This document shows positions 46,782 through 59,330 of a stretch of DNA of 64,000 nt, piece after piece. The DNA lies in contig OY821519.1 of the NCBI GenBank assembly GCA_963682025.1, positions 8,462,668 to 8,526,667 on the forward strand. Direction: 5' to 3'. Numbering within the stretch: the first letter of the stretch is position 1; each line of letters starts with the position of its first letter. This stretch comes from Cordilura impudica (lineage: Eukaryota > Arthropoda > Insecta > Diptera > Scathophagidae). A program made the position numbers and the translations under genes. Below the pieces are notes generated by a model. The model ran no database searches. It saw only the letters and a list, made by a program, of their open reading frames with translations, and was not told where the DNA came from.

Positions 46782-47812
46782 ATGGTTTATATACATTTTC
46801 CATCAAATCTAACTGAAGAAGAGCATATGCTGCAAGCTAAATACCAAAAACTAAAGAAAAAGGTATTGATTGTTATTGTCATAAAGTAAAAATAATCGAT
46901 TTGTTTGCAGAAAAAAGCTTTACAATTGATGAAGGCCCCTAAACAAGAGCCTGAAAAGCCGACTTTAAAGCGTCCAACCGACGCTCGAGATGCCCGAGAA
47001 GTGGCTCGTAAGCTCATTAAGAGTGGTGCTATACCGGCTATACAAAAACAACAAACTAAACAGGACCAAACTTCATTTAAACGTCCTAAAGGCCAAGAAC
47101 GGAAACGACCTGTACCAGAAACTTCTGTGGCCGCATACCAACCATTTTCATCTACACAAAATGATGTTGCTCAAGAAACTATAATAAGTGAAATTATAAA
47201 AGAAGAGCCACGCGTACAAAATTTATACCAACATTTTGCTACTGAACGAGACCGTGAAGAACGCGGTTTAACCGAAAAGGGTCCTCTAGATCCTAATCAG
47301 GGTGATAAGCCGCGGGCGGGTAATACTATATTTGTGTCGGGTAATAAAGTAACGGAAGAATACCTTAAGAAGACATTTAATGATTATGGTACTATCGTTA
47401 ATGTTTCAATGGAAATTGAAAAAGGGTAAGACTCAAATTTTAATACCACATAGGTACTTTTTTAAAAAACTAAACAAAAAAATGTTTTTCCAGCCGCGGT
47501 TTTGTAACATTTGCAAAGCCCGAATCGGCCGATCGTGCCATAGCTGAAATGCATGGTAAAAATATTAACGACATTAATCTACAAGTACAATTGGCTCGTC
47601 GCCAACCTCAGATAGAACCTATAAATGATGCTTCCTCCTCAGCAGCCTGGTCTTCTATAGGTTAATTTATATTATATTTTGTTTATAACATTATAATGAA
47701 ATGCTTTAACATTTTTATTTTTTTAGCTGCCAGTAAATCTCAAAAAGGAAGCCATAAAGATAGACGCGAAATGGTTCAATACGATGGTGACTTTGATCTT
47801 TTTAATTCGTAA
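46782..47812 (+). CDS. Nelf-E: Negative elongation factor subunit E
   Basis: Four exons: 46782-46862, 46911-47425, 47494-47660, 47727-47812 (GT-AG), 282 residues, close to the length of fly NELF-E. The N-terminus MVYIHFPSNLTEEEHMLQAK is the conserved NELF-E opening followed by a lysine-rich helix. The middle is basic and disordered. One RRM spans about 163-240 with RNP2 TIFVSG and RNP1 GRGFVTFA, and LQVQLARRQPQ at its end. The protein ends KDRREMVQYDGDFDLFN, another conserved stretch. NELF-E is the RNA-binding subunit of NELF, which with DSIF holds RNA polymerase II at promoter-proximal pause sites. Short introns and tight layout suggest a housekeeping gene. The human version's Arg-Asp repeat is absent, as expected in insects. 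Confidence 0.93.
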
Positions 47813-49240
47813 TCATTTTGTTTAAGCTTAGCAAGTAATTTTATATCATTCATCGTCTATTTATCATAATCATTCAACACAAAAATCATCAAGAAACTAT
47901 TAAAATCTATTACAATGGAAATCAATTATCCAAAAGGTAATTTTTTTTCTATTATTTTTTATTAGCGTTTTTTTTTTTAATTAGACGACACTTTTCTGCT
48001 GAGTTCTAGCAAACTGAAATATTTCGAATATTACAAAAAATTGTTGATTAATACATTTATTATTTGCCCCTTTGGTCATAACTAATCTGAAATTAGTACA
48101 TTAACGCTTACGTTACATAACGTAAGCAAAATTATGACAATGATGCCTTAAACAGCAAATATTGTCCTAAATTCTATAAACAATAAGAACATTAAATTAG
48201 AAATAAATTAGTTGAAGAATTCTAACATTCACAAATTTTAAATTTTAACAATATTTTCGAAAATAAAATAAATATTTTCCAGAATATTGATCTTAAATCA
48301 AAGTCCTAAAAATTTTTAAAAAATGTATTATATTGCTGACTTATAAATTCTAGACGAATGAAACGTTAAAGCATTATACAAACCAATCTAAGGCAAGGTT
48401 CTCGTTATCTCATTTAAGAAAAAAAAAATCGTGTGTAATTTCAATTTCATCTTCATAATGAATATTTTTTTTTTTTTGTATTATTTATTTCCAATTTTAA
48501 GAAATACTAAAATTCCAATAACTATGGTTAATTTTTTTTTGTTTGTTTTTAAAACTTTAACAAATAACAATAAGTGCGGGTCATCAATTTTTATTCAATA
48601 GAAATGAAAAATGAAATAGAAATTAAACAAGAAATAAATAAATAATAAAAAAAATAATAATAAACATCATTACCCCTAAATATGTCAAAAATATAGTAAG
48701 TTATACGAACGAGTATGTATTTATCATAATGGATAGTAGTAACGTAAAAAGTGTCATATATAGAAATAAAAATTAAAACTCGATGCTCAATTAGTAGCAA
48801 ATTCCAAATGTGTGTTAATATCGTATTAAAAAAATTTTATATGAATATGAACCGTTTTCTTTGTCCTTGTAGAAAAAAAAAAAAAAAATACAAAATAGTT
48901 TGTAAAATAATTAGTTTGGGTAAATGTCATCACTCTGAGGTGTAAATGAATATGATGGATGGTTCGTTTGGGCTTGGTTTGTTAAAAAAAGACGTCAGTG
49001 TTTAGACAGTTTGTCGTTCTATTTACACTCTGATAAAAGGCCACTATTAAAAGTATTTATATCATATTGTAAGAAATCGATTTGGTTGAGAATAGAACTC
49101 TGTTTCTTTTTCTCTGAAAAATTTCCTTCTCGTGTATATGCCTCCAATGAAAGGTTCTACTTTCATTAAAAGTTGAGAATAGCAAAAATGCTGATGATTT
49201 TTTTTTGAAGATTCTCCATTGTTTAACAATTAATTTTTTG
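47813..49240. other. Intergenic between Nelf-E and the large gene
   Basis: Convergent 3' flanks. No coding. Contains a 22-base near-perfect palindrome GCTTACGTTACATAACGTAA plus GC at 48106-48127 and many A/T runs. 3' UTRs of both genes are expected here. Confidence 0.5.
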
Positions 49241-52200
49241 TTAACGTCCCTCTTGACCTGGTGGATTGAAAAAATCCCAATGGTGAGTGTGTACACTGCG
49301 ACCGGTCATTAAGAATATTAAAACTACAAATGTTACAACTATAAATAGAACAGCCATTGCTGGCACTTGTCTATTACGTATATCGGTGGGTTCTAGTTCA
49401 ACACCTTCTTTGGGCTCTTTGCCACGCACATAATCTGCCAGCTGATTGATAATCTTACACAACGATAGACTACAGGCGGTAATAAATTTACGACCTGCTT
49501 TGCTAACATTTTGATTATCGTCAGATGAAGGTGTACTATGAGTACTACGTGTGCGACGACGACGAGGGACATCTGCTCCTCGTTCTTCTTCGCTCACTTG
49601 TTTATCTTCAAATTCTGAGGAGGATGAACGTCTACGTCGATGATGATGATGACGTGGATGAGGTCTTACATCTAAGTTAGTTTCGTTTGCTGCTCTGTGA
49701 AGATTATAGAAGGCCAAAGGAGCCAAGGATTGTAAATATTCTGCAGAGGGAAAAACTGCAGACGGCGTCGGTACAGTTGTTGCAGGTGTTTCGATTTGTT
49801 CGGTTTGAGTTTGTTCATCGGCATTTGGAACAGTTGTTGTGTCTATAGGTTTTCTAGCGGCCGTTGCCTCCAGATCTCTTAGACGTGGTGGCTTAGGTGG
49901 AGGTACAATTTCTCTTAATGGACTTGAGCTTAATTGTTCGTTGCTATTTTGTAAACTAGTTTGTGTTTCAGCCGTCAAATGTTGTGTTCTCTCAGATTGG
50001 CGTACTCGTTCGACTATGTTCTCTATTAAGCCGGGAGGCAATTCAATATTTTGCACTACCAAATTACCAGATTTACATTGAAGTTCATCTGAACTTATTT
50101 GTTGTCCATGCAATTGAGAAACCATTATTTGTCCAGCTTGTAAAGCATGTACTCTCAAGCGTTCTACTTCCAAATCGCCTATATGAGCCGGTAATTGGGT
50201 ATGAACTGGTTCTAGTGCTATAGTTGGCATAGATGCCAATTCTTTAGTGTCTATTGGAAAGTTTTCTTGTTGTACTATGGTTTGCATAGGTGGCGATTCT
50301 TTTGTTTCTGTAGCTAGTTCTTTTTGTTTTACTTCTGATTGTAGCGGAGCAAATTCTTTAGTTTTTTCACAGGCTTTTTCCTCGCTTTCCTTAGTTCCTG
50401 TTGATGGTGATGGTTGTGGTTGTGGTTGTTCAATGGCAGTTGTTGATTTTCTTCTTGGTGGAGGTTGCGGTGGTCCTTCGGCTGGTATTTCAGTAATTTC
50501 CTCTGATATGGTTACATCTTCAGTTTCTTCTTTAATTTCACTTAATAAACTCTGCTCTCTAAGTTCACCTTCTGTTACAAGTTCTTCCAAGTCGGACCGT
50601 TGTTCTTCTTCCCTATCGCTAGTTGCCCAGTCTTCTCTTTCCCTTTCCACTTCCCTGTCACTATCTTTGATTTCCTCTCGGGAAACACTAGGTGATGGTT
50701 CTTGTGATGTAGTTTGTGTTTCCATTAACTCTCTGCCTATAGCATCTAATTCATCTCTATATCGTTGTAGTGTGCGTTCCACCTCTTCGTCAGTTTGTTG
50801 AGTTTCGGGATCAGAGGTTAAAATTCCCAAAGCTTCATCTAATTCAGTGGAACTGGGCGCATAGGATGCCTCACTTACGGCCAAATGGCGAAAATCTTCT
50901 TTGGTATCGGAAACACTATGCTGAGAACTATCAGTTAATAAACCTTCTCGCCGTAATTCCTCTTCTTCTAATTCCAAGTCATCTATAGGCCGTACCACTA
51001 ATGAAGCCTCCACTATTTCACTATTATCTTTTAGCACGGGCGTAGAAGACTGACGTTCTACTACTATGGCCGAGGGTGTTTGAGGTCTACTCAATGACTT
51101 AGATCGGTCGGCCTGTGAAGAAGCCCTGGATCTTTCCGAAAGACTTCTTTGATTTGCATCTCTAAAACGTTGCAAACCCTTTGCCAATTGTTCACTGTCT
51201 ATAAATTGATGGTTTACATTGAGTTCCTTTTCCAATTCTTCTGCTAACATATTTTCTACGGTTTTATTAATACCGACCCTGGGCTCAATAACTTTCATGT
51301 CATCGGTTATTTCGAATTCTTCACAAACAAAGTCATCTGGCAAAGGATCTGTTTGTGTGCCAGCCTCAACTTCCTCAAAGTGTGTAACGCTCTCATCTCG
51401 TTGATCAAAACTTCCGTCTACAACTTCTTCACTATCATACGAAGGATAGTCATGCAAAGCTTCTGATCCTCTACTAGCAGACCGTTGACGTTTTTCTCTT
51501 GGAGGTCGTGGAGGTGGCGGCAATGGCCGATATTTCATTTTACTTATAATTGCACCTGTCTGTAGATTTCGCGGTGGTCCTGGTTCCTCATAGTCGTCCT
51601 CATAACTAGAATAATCAATTATCAAATTATCTACTGCATCCGGAAATATGAACTTAATACATGCCAAATAAAGAAAACATTCATTAATAAAAGCATAGCA
51701 TAAAATTACTTAAAAAAAGCATTTGAAAAAAAAATTATTGGTGTCTTTTGAATAGTGTGGAACAAACCAAAAACCAGTATAGATTTAATAATTGGGTTGA
51801 CCAATGAATTGTTTTCATCTCATCAGCGAGATTATGTCAGAAATTGAATATGTGACAGAAATTTTAAATATAGAACTGTATGGTTTTGTCTTCTCTACGA
51901 TTTATAATGTAAGAAAGAGTCGAAAAGCTTATCCACAATTGGCAGCCATTGTTGATTTTTCATTGCTCAAATTTAACATTTTATTCATATAAATTCAATT
52001 AAATATTAATATGAAATCTGTTTTATTAATCTTTTAATGAATGGAATTTTATGAATTTGGAGGGTTTTGTTAGTATTAGAAATTTATCTAAAAACAATTT
52101 ATTTTTATCTTTTACTTGTTCATATTCATAAGAGTACATGTTTATAATTTGTCAAATCGTTGTCTTATCTCTTGTCTATCACATATTCAACCTGTATGAA

Positions 52201-55200
52201 TCAAGTAATGTGTGACAGATATCTAGTCCATCCCGCTTTTGTGTGTGTGTGTGTGTTTGTGTTATATACTATTTCCAATTACGTCTGAAGTGTGATGAAT
52301 TAAAGTTTTATCGACCAACCATTCAAACTCAATAATATCAATTAAAAACGTTATCTTAGTATTGGTATCAACAAAATAAAATTGTGTATGTGATTTTTTT
52401 TTTGTTGGAAATAGGATAAAGCGAAAATAAATTTAACAAAAAATTAAAAACAACAAAAAACTGCAGCTTAATGTTAAAAAAAAATATTTGGGTAAGCAGC
52501 TCTCCAGCATTTTTGTATATCTTACTTTGGTTGAGCATCTAAATTTTGTGCAGATTTTTGTTCCGTCACCGAAATAACATCTGAAGCGGGTGTATAACCT
52601 CTCGGTGGTGGTGGTCTCTCTGGAGGTGGAGTACTTCTCTTACTTCTCATATTTGGCATTGTTGCAAAACGTTCACCAGGTGAACGTGGAAATTTCTTAC
52701 GTCTGGCTGGAGGTGTTGGCTTTGGTAGTTGTTGTTCCTTGCGTACTACAGCATAACTGTAAAGAAATATAAGATGCTTTGAGAAGAGCTGCAGATGGAA
52801 ATTTCGAAAATTTGGCTTACCCATCGTTTTCCATCATATCAATGACGTATTTATCTGGTTCATCGGCTTCTTCGTTTTGTTCAAAGGAAATTGCTCCCCT
52901 TGAGTTGCGATCGTCTATATCGTAGTTTGAAATAGACTTACGTGTTGATGCTGTATCGGAGTACTTTTCAGGAGTGGCAATGGGTATGTGATGATATTCA
53001 TGTTCAGTGCGATAAACGATTACCTGAGAAATGTTGAATAGTTTAATATGGATTGGTTTACTATGTATGCAACTACTATAATGACAACTTACATCTTCGG
53101 TTGGCTGCAAAAAGGTGTTTGACACCGAGCGTCCTCCAAACCCATTTATATATGAATCCTTTTCCATTGAGGTATCACGATGTCGTTTTTGGCGTCTCGG
53201 TGGTTGGGGTTGTATTCGTAAACTGCCATCAATTTCATCTGGTTCATGATGTTCGGGTATATTCTCCTTTTCCGACATATTCAAATCATTCCACACGCCA
53301 CGTTCATCCCTTTTCGAAGGTGATGGATCACGTAAATATTCTTCATCCATATATTTTCTACTGTCTACATCCTGACTATCCATTGAATATTTGCTACGAC
53401 TTCCAAACTTTCGCATTGGTCGTCTTGGTGGTGCAAAGTAATCGCTACCATTGTGGGAGATAGAAAGGTCATCACCATATTCAAATTCCTGTGATTCATT
53501 TTGTGGTGTGAAATTTTTATGAAGTCTTTGTGGTTTTGGTGGAGGAACATCATAGTCTCTGTAGTCACCTAAGTGTCCTACATGCTGCAAAGCATTGATG
53601 GGTTTATCATAATTATCTCTGAAGGCATTTCTTAAAAATTGATTAATTTCGATATTCTCTTGAGATATTCCACGCTTACGCAAGAAGAATTCGTCATCGC
53701 CGATTTCCTCCAGAACGACTTTTTTACCTGAACTAGCAGTCGATTGAGTTTCATGTGTTCCCATATCGTCCGATTGATATTTTAAATAACTGGGTTCAGC
53801 TTCCATTTCAGCTTTACGTAACAAAGTATTCTTTTGTATATCTCTCTCAGTCCAACCAATATCTTCTTTACTATCTTCAGATCTTACATCGGATTCCTGG
53901 TGAACAATGGGGCGACGTTTAAATTCACCGGAACGTAAGTTAGAAATTTCATGTATGGCACGATTTTCTTCATCGAATTCGGCAAATTGTTTGTTGTCTG
54001 TAACTCCGCCCAATATTCCCATGTTTTGATCTTCACTTGCAGTAGATTCGAGATCTTCACGCATTCGTCGCTCCATAGATGACTCTCTGTCGAAGCTTTC
54101 CTGTTCACTGCCATATCGACGATAACGAGAACCTTCACTATCATTATAACTAACATCCGAAAACTTATCAGCCCAACGAGATCGAACAGGTCCTGGACCA
54201 CGATCGCCTTGTGGAGAGCTCGAAGACTCAAATGAAGGTTGTGTTTCTGTGCTAGGAGGTATGACACTGGCAGCTTCAGTAGCAGTGCCCGTGTCAAAAG
54301 AAGACTCTACTTCTACAGGTTTTTTCTTCTTACGCAAAGCTCTTGGATATGTGCCAAAGTTAAATTCAAATAATTTCTTTGGCGGCGCAGGCACTTCAGT
54401 TGTTTTTTGAGTACCTTCTGTAACTTCACTATCCATATCAACGTCGTCTTGTGTGAAATCGGGTTCCTTAAAAGATTTACTTCTTCCCAGTTTGATGTTG
54501 GTAATTTTTTCCGGCAATTTAAATTTACTCATATCAGGTTTACTGAATTTGGTAAATTCTGGGCGTTTAAAATCTTTAAATTTTGACATATCGGGCCTCT
54601 TCATTTCGGGCATTTTAATTTTGGAAAATTCAGGTGCTTTAAACTTCTTACGCTCTTTAGCTTGAGGACTACCCGATGGAATTTTCTTTGGTGCCGGTTT
54701 GAGTTTTGTTTTAAGTTTTCCAGCTTGATTTTTAAAACCAGCCTGCATTTTGCGAGTGCGATCCTGTGCCGAAGCCATAAATCCTTTCTTTTCGGACTTC
54801 TGAGGAAGATCTTCTTCCATAACTGTTTCTTCTTTATCTGCTGCGTCTACTTCAATTTCCATTTGAGGTGTTTTTTCTGAAACAGTCGATGTAAAGAAAC
54901 GATCTTCTAATTCTTGTTGCATCTCTTCTGCCTGTTTCATTGAATCAAATTCAATAGTTGTGGCTTGAGTTTCAGAGACTAATGGAGGTACATCCTTATT
55001 ATCAGAAAATTTCTCTTCTGTAGAAGGCGTTCCAATAGGTTCGTATTCATGTTCGCTACAATGAAATAATAAAAATGTTTTAAAAATTTTTCATGATCGT
55101 CACTTTCATAAAATATGAAATAAACATAAATATTACATAAAAGATGGTGATGAATGTTTTGTGGAATGGTATGGATTTGGTTTTTAGGTTAAATAAAATA

Positions 55201-58200
55201 TAGTAAAACTGAGCTAAATTTCAAAATTTCGTTGTTCTAAAATTTACTACAAATTATAATTTTATTTGTTCATCTTACCGCGAGAAATAAGTCCTCTCTA
55301 ATAGTTCATGTTTACTTTCATTTTTGGGCAAAGCCCCACTTTCGAATTGCGTTAAACGTGATTTACGTTCATCGAAATTAAAACTAACAGTTTTTGTCAT
55401 ACGAGCTGTGTATAAATTATCCTGGCTACCACCTAAACGTTGACGATCAGTCGATTGTGTACGTCCATCGAAAAAATCTCCCTTTTGTGCTGTATACTGT
55501 AATAATGGCCGTTGTTCTGAAGGAGATCTTATACCGTGCGTCAGCATACGTCTATCCGGCGAGGTACTTTGATTAATGCTGCCACTGCTGTTCATCATAA
55601 TGGCTGCAGAAAATAAAGGTTTGCCCTGTAATTCAGGATGAGAATGCATGGAAGGTTCCTTGCTCCAACTTCTCATATCGAAACCTCTGTCTTGACTAGA
55701 TATTTCAGATTGACTGGTATGTTTGTCAGCCAATAATTGTGAACTGCCTTCCACAGATCTTCCGATGATGATCGGAGCAAATGCTTCACTAATTCCAATT
55801 GATAAGCGTTCAGACTCGGCAAAATCTTCTCGGCTACTGAATGATTTTGCCACCGACGGTCTGTTACTAAGGGATGGTGGATTAGGAGCTGGTTGTTTTT
55901 GGCTTGGTTTTGCCATATATTGATCCATTTCATCAACTTTTAGTGAAAATGTTTCTACAACCTTTATTGCCATTGGCTCTGGTCCAGCTTTATTAGCTAC
56001 AGCTACACTCGTACCCTCAATCACCGATATGGCAGTTGGCTTTTCTTTAGAAAATATTGACATAAGTTTACTGGTAGATGTAGCTGGCGCAGGAGACTTT
56101 TCTCGTGTCGGTGTTTTTTCCTTGGAAAACATCGACGAAAATCTTGATGTTGTTGGTAAAGCTGGTGCAGGAGAATTTTCTCGTGTGGGCGTTTTTTCTT
56201 TCGAAAGCATAGATGAAAATCTTGATGATGTTGGTAAAACTGGTGCAGGCGAATTTTCTCGCGTGGGCGTTCTTTCCTTCGAAAGCATAGATGGAAATCT
56301 TGATGTTGTTGGTAAAACTGGTGCAGGTGAATTTTCTCGTATGGGCGTTCTTTCCTTCGAAAACATAGATGAAAATCTTGATGTTGTTGGTAAAACTGGT
56401 GCAGGTGAATTTTCTCGTATGGGCGTTCTTTCCTTTGAAAACATAGATGAAAATCTTGAGGCTGAGGGTGCTGGTGAGGGTGACTTTTCACGAGTTTTAC
56501 CACTTAGCACATCATTTTTTGGTTTTGAGGAAAAGAAATTTTTAACTTTTGTTGCATACGATGTTTTTGAAGTGTCTCCATTATCAATTACAGTTTCTTG
56601 CATGTCAGGAGCATTTTTTTTAATACTAGTTGGTGATGGTTGCCTCTCTGGTGAATGTCCGCGTTTTAGTTGATGCGACTTGGCATCTGGTAATTGTAGA
56701 TTATCAGTAGGTAAGCGTTCTCTTGCTGGAGATATTGCACGGTTTCTAGATTGTTGATTTTCTCTAGCTAGTGTACTTCTGGATGGTCTATCTTCTCTAG
56801 CCAATCTTTCCAAAGCTCTTGTTGGAGATCTACCACGACTTGTAGTTTCTTGACTTTCTGTAGCTAGTGAATTTATCTGTCTTGCCGGAGACCTGTCACG
56901 ACTTCTTGATTCTAGATCATCTCTAGCTAGTATTGATAAATTTTTGGCTGGCGATTTGTCACGACTTCTAAGTTGTTCGTCTTGTCGCATCGGAGATCTG
57001 TCATGACTTTTATTTTGTTTTTCTTTTCCAGCTTGTAATTCCAAATGTCTTTTCGGTGATTTAGCACGATTTCTGGCCTGTTGTTCTTCTTCCTGTACTA
57101 GTTTATCGATGTCTACTATAGGAATCTGAGTATTAATATTGATATCAGTTTTCTCATCTACATTTATGGGCACGGAGGGCACCTCACTAACCAGCGGTGG
57201 ACTAAGACGATGTATTTGTATATTATCTATAATGTCTTCCACATTGTGTGCAGCACATATAGCTTCCAGTTCTGCTACCGTTTTTTCCAAAGAATCTACA
57301 GGTTTTTGTATAGGAATAAACTCCTGTTCAATTGGTTGACCTGTCGCATATGTCGATTCAGGTAAAGATCTGTATTTTGACATATCAATGGAACGATTTT
57401 GTGGTAAGATTTCTCCAGATGCAGAATAGAAAGCCGAAGTTCCTTTGTTATCATCAGGTCTCATATAATCCAACGACATGGGTGGTTTGGCCTTACGAAA
57501 GTCATTGCCAGATGGTGGTGATGTTGATCTTAATGGATTTAAATCCCTAGAAAATGATCGTTGACGATCTGTCATAGGTGACATGCTAAAGTCGTGTGTA
57601 AATGAGGGAGCAAAATCTGTTGTTTGAGGTAAAGGAGTTGGACTAATCACATTGATGGATGGTCTTCGGCTGCCGCTGGCAGAACGTTGTGCTCGGTGCT
57701 CAAATCCCTTAGGTGGGGCTATATTTAAATCAGCTACATATAAATCCTGTTTAGAAGGAGAACGTGATATACGTCTCAAAGATCTAACGCTATGCATTGA
57801 CATTGTTTCGGGATCTCTAAAACCGCTGGCAGTAGACATTCTGTCTACTGAAGAAAAACGCTGCCTATGCATGCCGGGCATTTGATGAGGATCATCATCA
57901 GAAATACTACGAACCACTAGACCCCTTGATCGAGCAGTTTGTTCTAGTTCCGGATATTTTTCCACAAAAGATATATCAACCGAAGCAGAAGCTTGATCCC
58001 AAGATCGATGTTTGCCCACGCTACGCATAGATAAACGATCAGGTTCTGGTTGGGTAGTGCGATCTCCAGCCAGTAGTCTACGATCTGACATGGCTGGCAA
58101 CGGCAGTTGAGTTGAGTGAACATTTCTCTGTTTTTCTTCGTTGGATATTTGTGGACATTGAGAACCATGTTCGATTGGATTTATGCGTTCGGCCGGCAAA

Positions 58201-58328
58201 TCACTTTGAAAGTATTGACAGGCACAACGTACATCTAACGGTACACCACTTGAGCTTTCATTACGCGACACAAAATGTTTCTTTTCATGTGGTAAAGCGC
58301 CCACAGACGCCGATCTTCTTGTGCTCAT
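49241..58328 (-). CDS. Large disordered protein with a C-terminal membrane anchor
   Basis: Five exons: 58328-55279, 55055-53093, 53023-52821, 52756-52526, 51605-49241; splice phases agree and give 2603 residues. I cannot name the family. Start: MSTRRSASVGALPHEKKHFV. Residues ~470-560 carry RS-type repeats (RSRDKSPAK, SRDRSPARQ); ~609-763 hold six 26-aa units of the form SRFSSMFSKERTPIRENSPA. About 1150-1220 has KFK.PEFSK/KMPEMKRPDM repeats recalling AHNAK/periaxin. Many PPPKPQR and PPPRRKS motifs are potential SH3 ligands. Glu-rich segments follow, then HHHHRRRRSSSS. Residues ~2565-2582 (AMAVLFIVVTFVVLIFLM) form the only hydrophobic helix, leaving a 21-residue end, so it may be tail-anchored with a huge cytoplasmic part. 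A scaffold role is inference. The third intron is exactly 69 bp and stop-free. Confidence 0.8.
51606..52525. other. Last intron of the large gene
   Basis: About 0.9 kb intron, A+T-rich, with a short (GT)n run near 52240. No element boundary or coding exon recognised, although an alternative first exon just upstream of 51605 cannot be excluded because an ATG-led frame extends to 51667. Confidence 0.55.
53024..53092 (-). other. 69-bp frame-preserving intron in the large gene
   Basis: Donor GTAAGTTG after CCGAAGAT and acceptor TTTCTCAG before GTAATCGTTTATCGC. Its length is 23 codons and it contains no stop, so the unspliced message keeps the frame (the insert would begin VSCHYSSCIHSKP). Confidence 0.75.
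56040..56505 (-). repeat. 78-bp coding tandem repeats in the large gene
   Basis: Six in-frame copies of a 78-bp unit encoding SRFSSMFSKERTPIRENSPA plus PVLPTT, with the outer copies more diverged. Each unit has a TPxRE(N/K)SPAP motif, a likely proline-directed phosphorylation site. Confidence 0.9.
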
Positions 58329-59330
58329 TCTTCAAACCGAACAAAATTTTAAAAGCTTTTAACGATTTTATATTTTGTTTGTGTTTTGTTAGAAGAAGAA
58401 GATCGATCCACCATCAATAATGTGTAGTCTCTGTATGTTGTCGTTTGGATTTTGCAAAATATTATTTTCTCTATAAAATTATTTGTATTCGTTAGTTTTT
58501 CCGTCGCTTTATTTTTTCTTTCTTGTTGAGGCTATTTTTAATATCTTAATAGTATGTGCTCCAAGGGTGAACATTAAATTTATTTTTGTTAATATTAAAA
58601 AAAAAAAAATCACATACACTACATTGTAGCAGATTACTTAATACGAATGTCGTTAATGGTTTAATTTCTTTTTTTAACGATTTCAAACACTTTCTTTAAT
58701 TCATTTTTAAATTTTTCACAACGTTTAATCGATTATGACAACTTGCTGATTTTATACCGAGTTGTTGAATTGATTTTCTTTCTCAAATATTCGAAAAATT
58801 ATAATAAGTTTTATTTCGACCGTTTGTATCCATCTTAATCGCTGCAAATTTCGGCCAGGACTGAAAGCTTTTAATTTTTTGTTTTCTTAAATAAAAATTC
58901 AGCATATAAAAAAGCACTTGAAATATTTCGTCGTTTTGTCGTCTTTATTTAAAAACAAAAAATATATTTATTCTCCGCAGATCTTGAGTGGTGGGTTTAT
59001 TTTGTTCGATGTTAACTTAAGCACATCTATCTTCTTGCTCATCATCATCTCATCATGCATTAAACATTAAAGCATTATTGGGATGAATATATTTTATGTA
59101 TACAAATAATTTACTTGTTAATTTTTTTTTTTGTGAATTTTGTGAATTGTTTTGAATATTTATGCCAAGTGGCCAAAGTGTCTAAAAAGTATTGCACACT
59201 TTAACCCGTAACAAGGTGTTGTTGCCACAAGAGATCGCGAAAATAGCTTAAGTGACAAAATCAAAATTTGGGAATTGAAAAAAATTATATTATTTCATAT
59301 TAGTAATTAGTACCTGTAGGTAACAAAAAT
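58329..59330. other. 5' flank of the large gene
   Basis: Upstream of the start codon at 58328. Should contain the 5' UTR and perhaps a promoter; no in-frame ATG extension or recognisable element is seen. Confidence 0.5.

Noticed and set aside
50247..50801. 184-codon frame opposite the large gene
   Set aside because: Antisense shadow of the Glu/Ser-rich coding exon; Ser/Cys/Val composition is the complement of that sequence.
49241..51667. KASH-domain (nuclear envelope) identity for the large protein
   Set aside because: A C-terminal helix plus short tail is similar in layout, but the tail lacks the family's PPPx end.
56029..56673. 214-codon frame opposite the large gene
   Set aside because: Antisense shadow of the 78-bp coding repeats.
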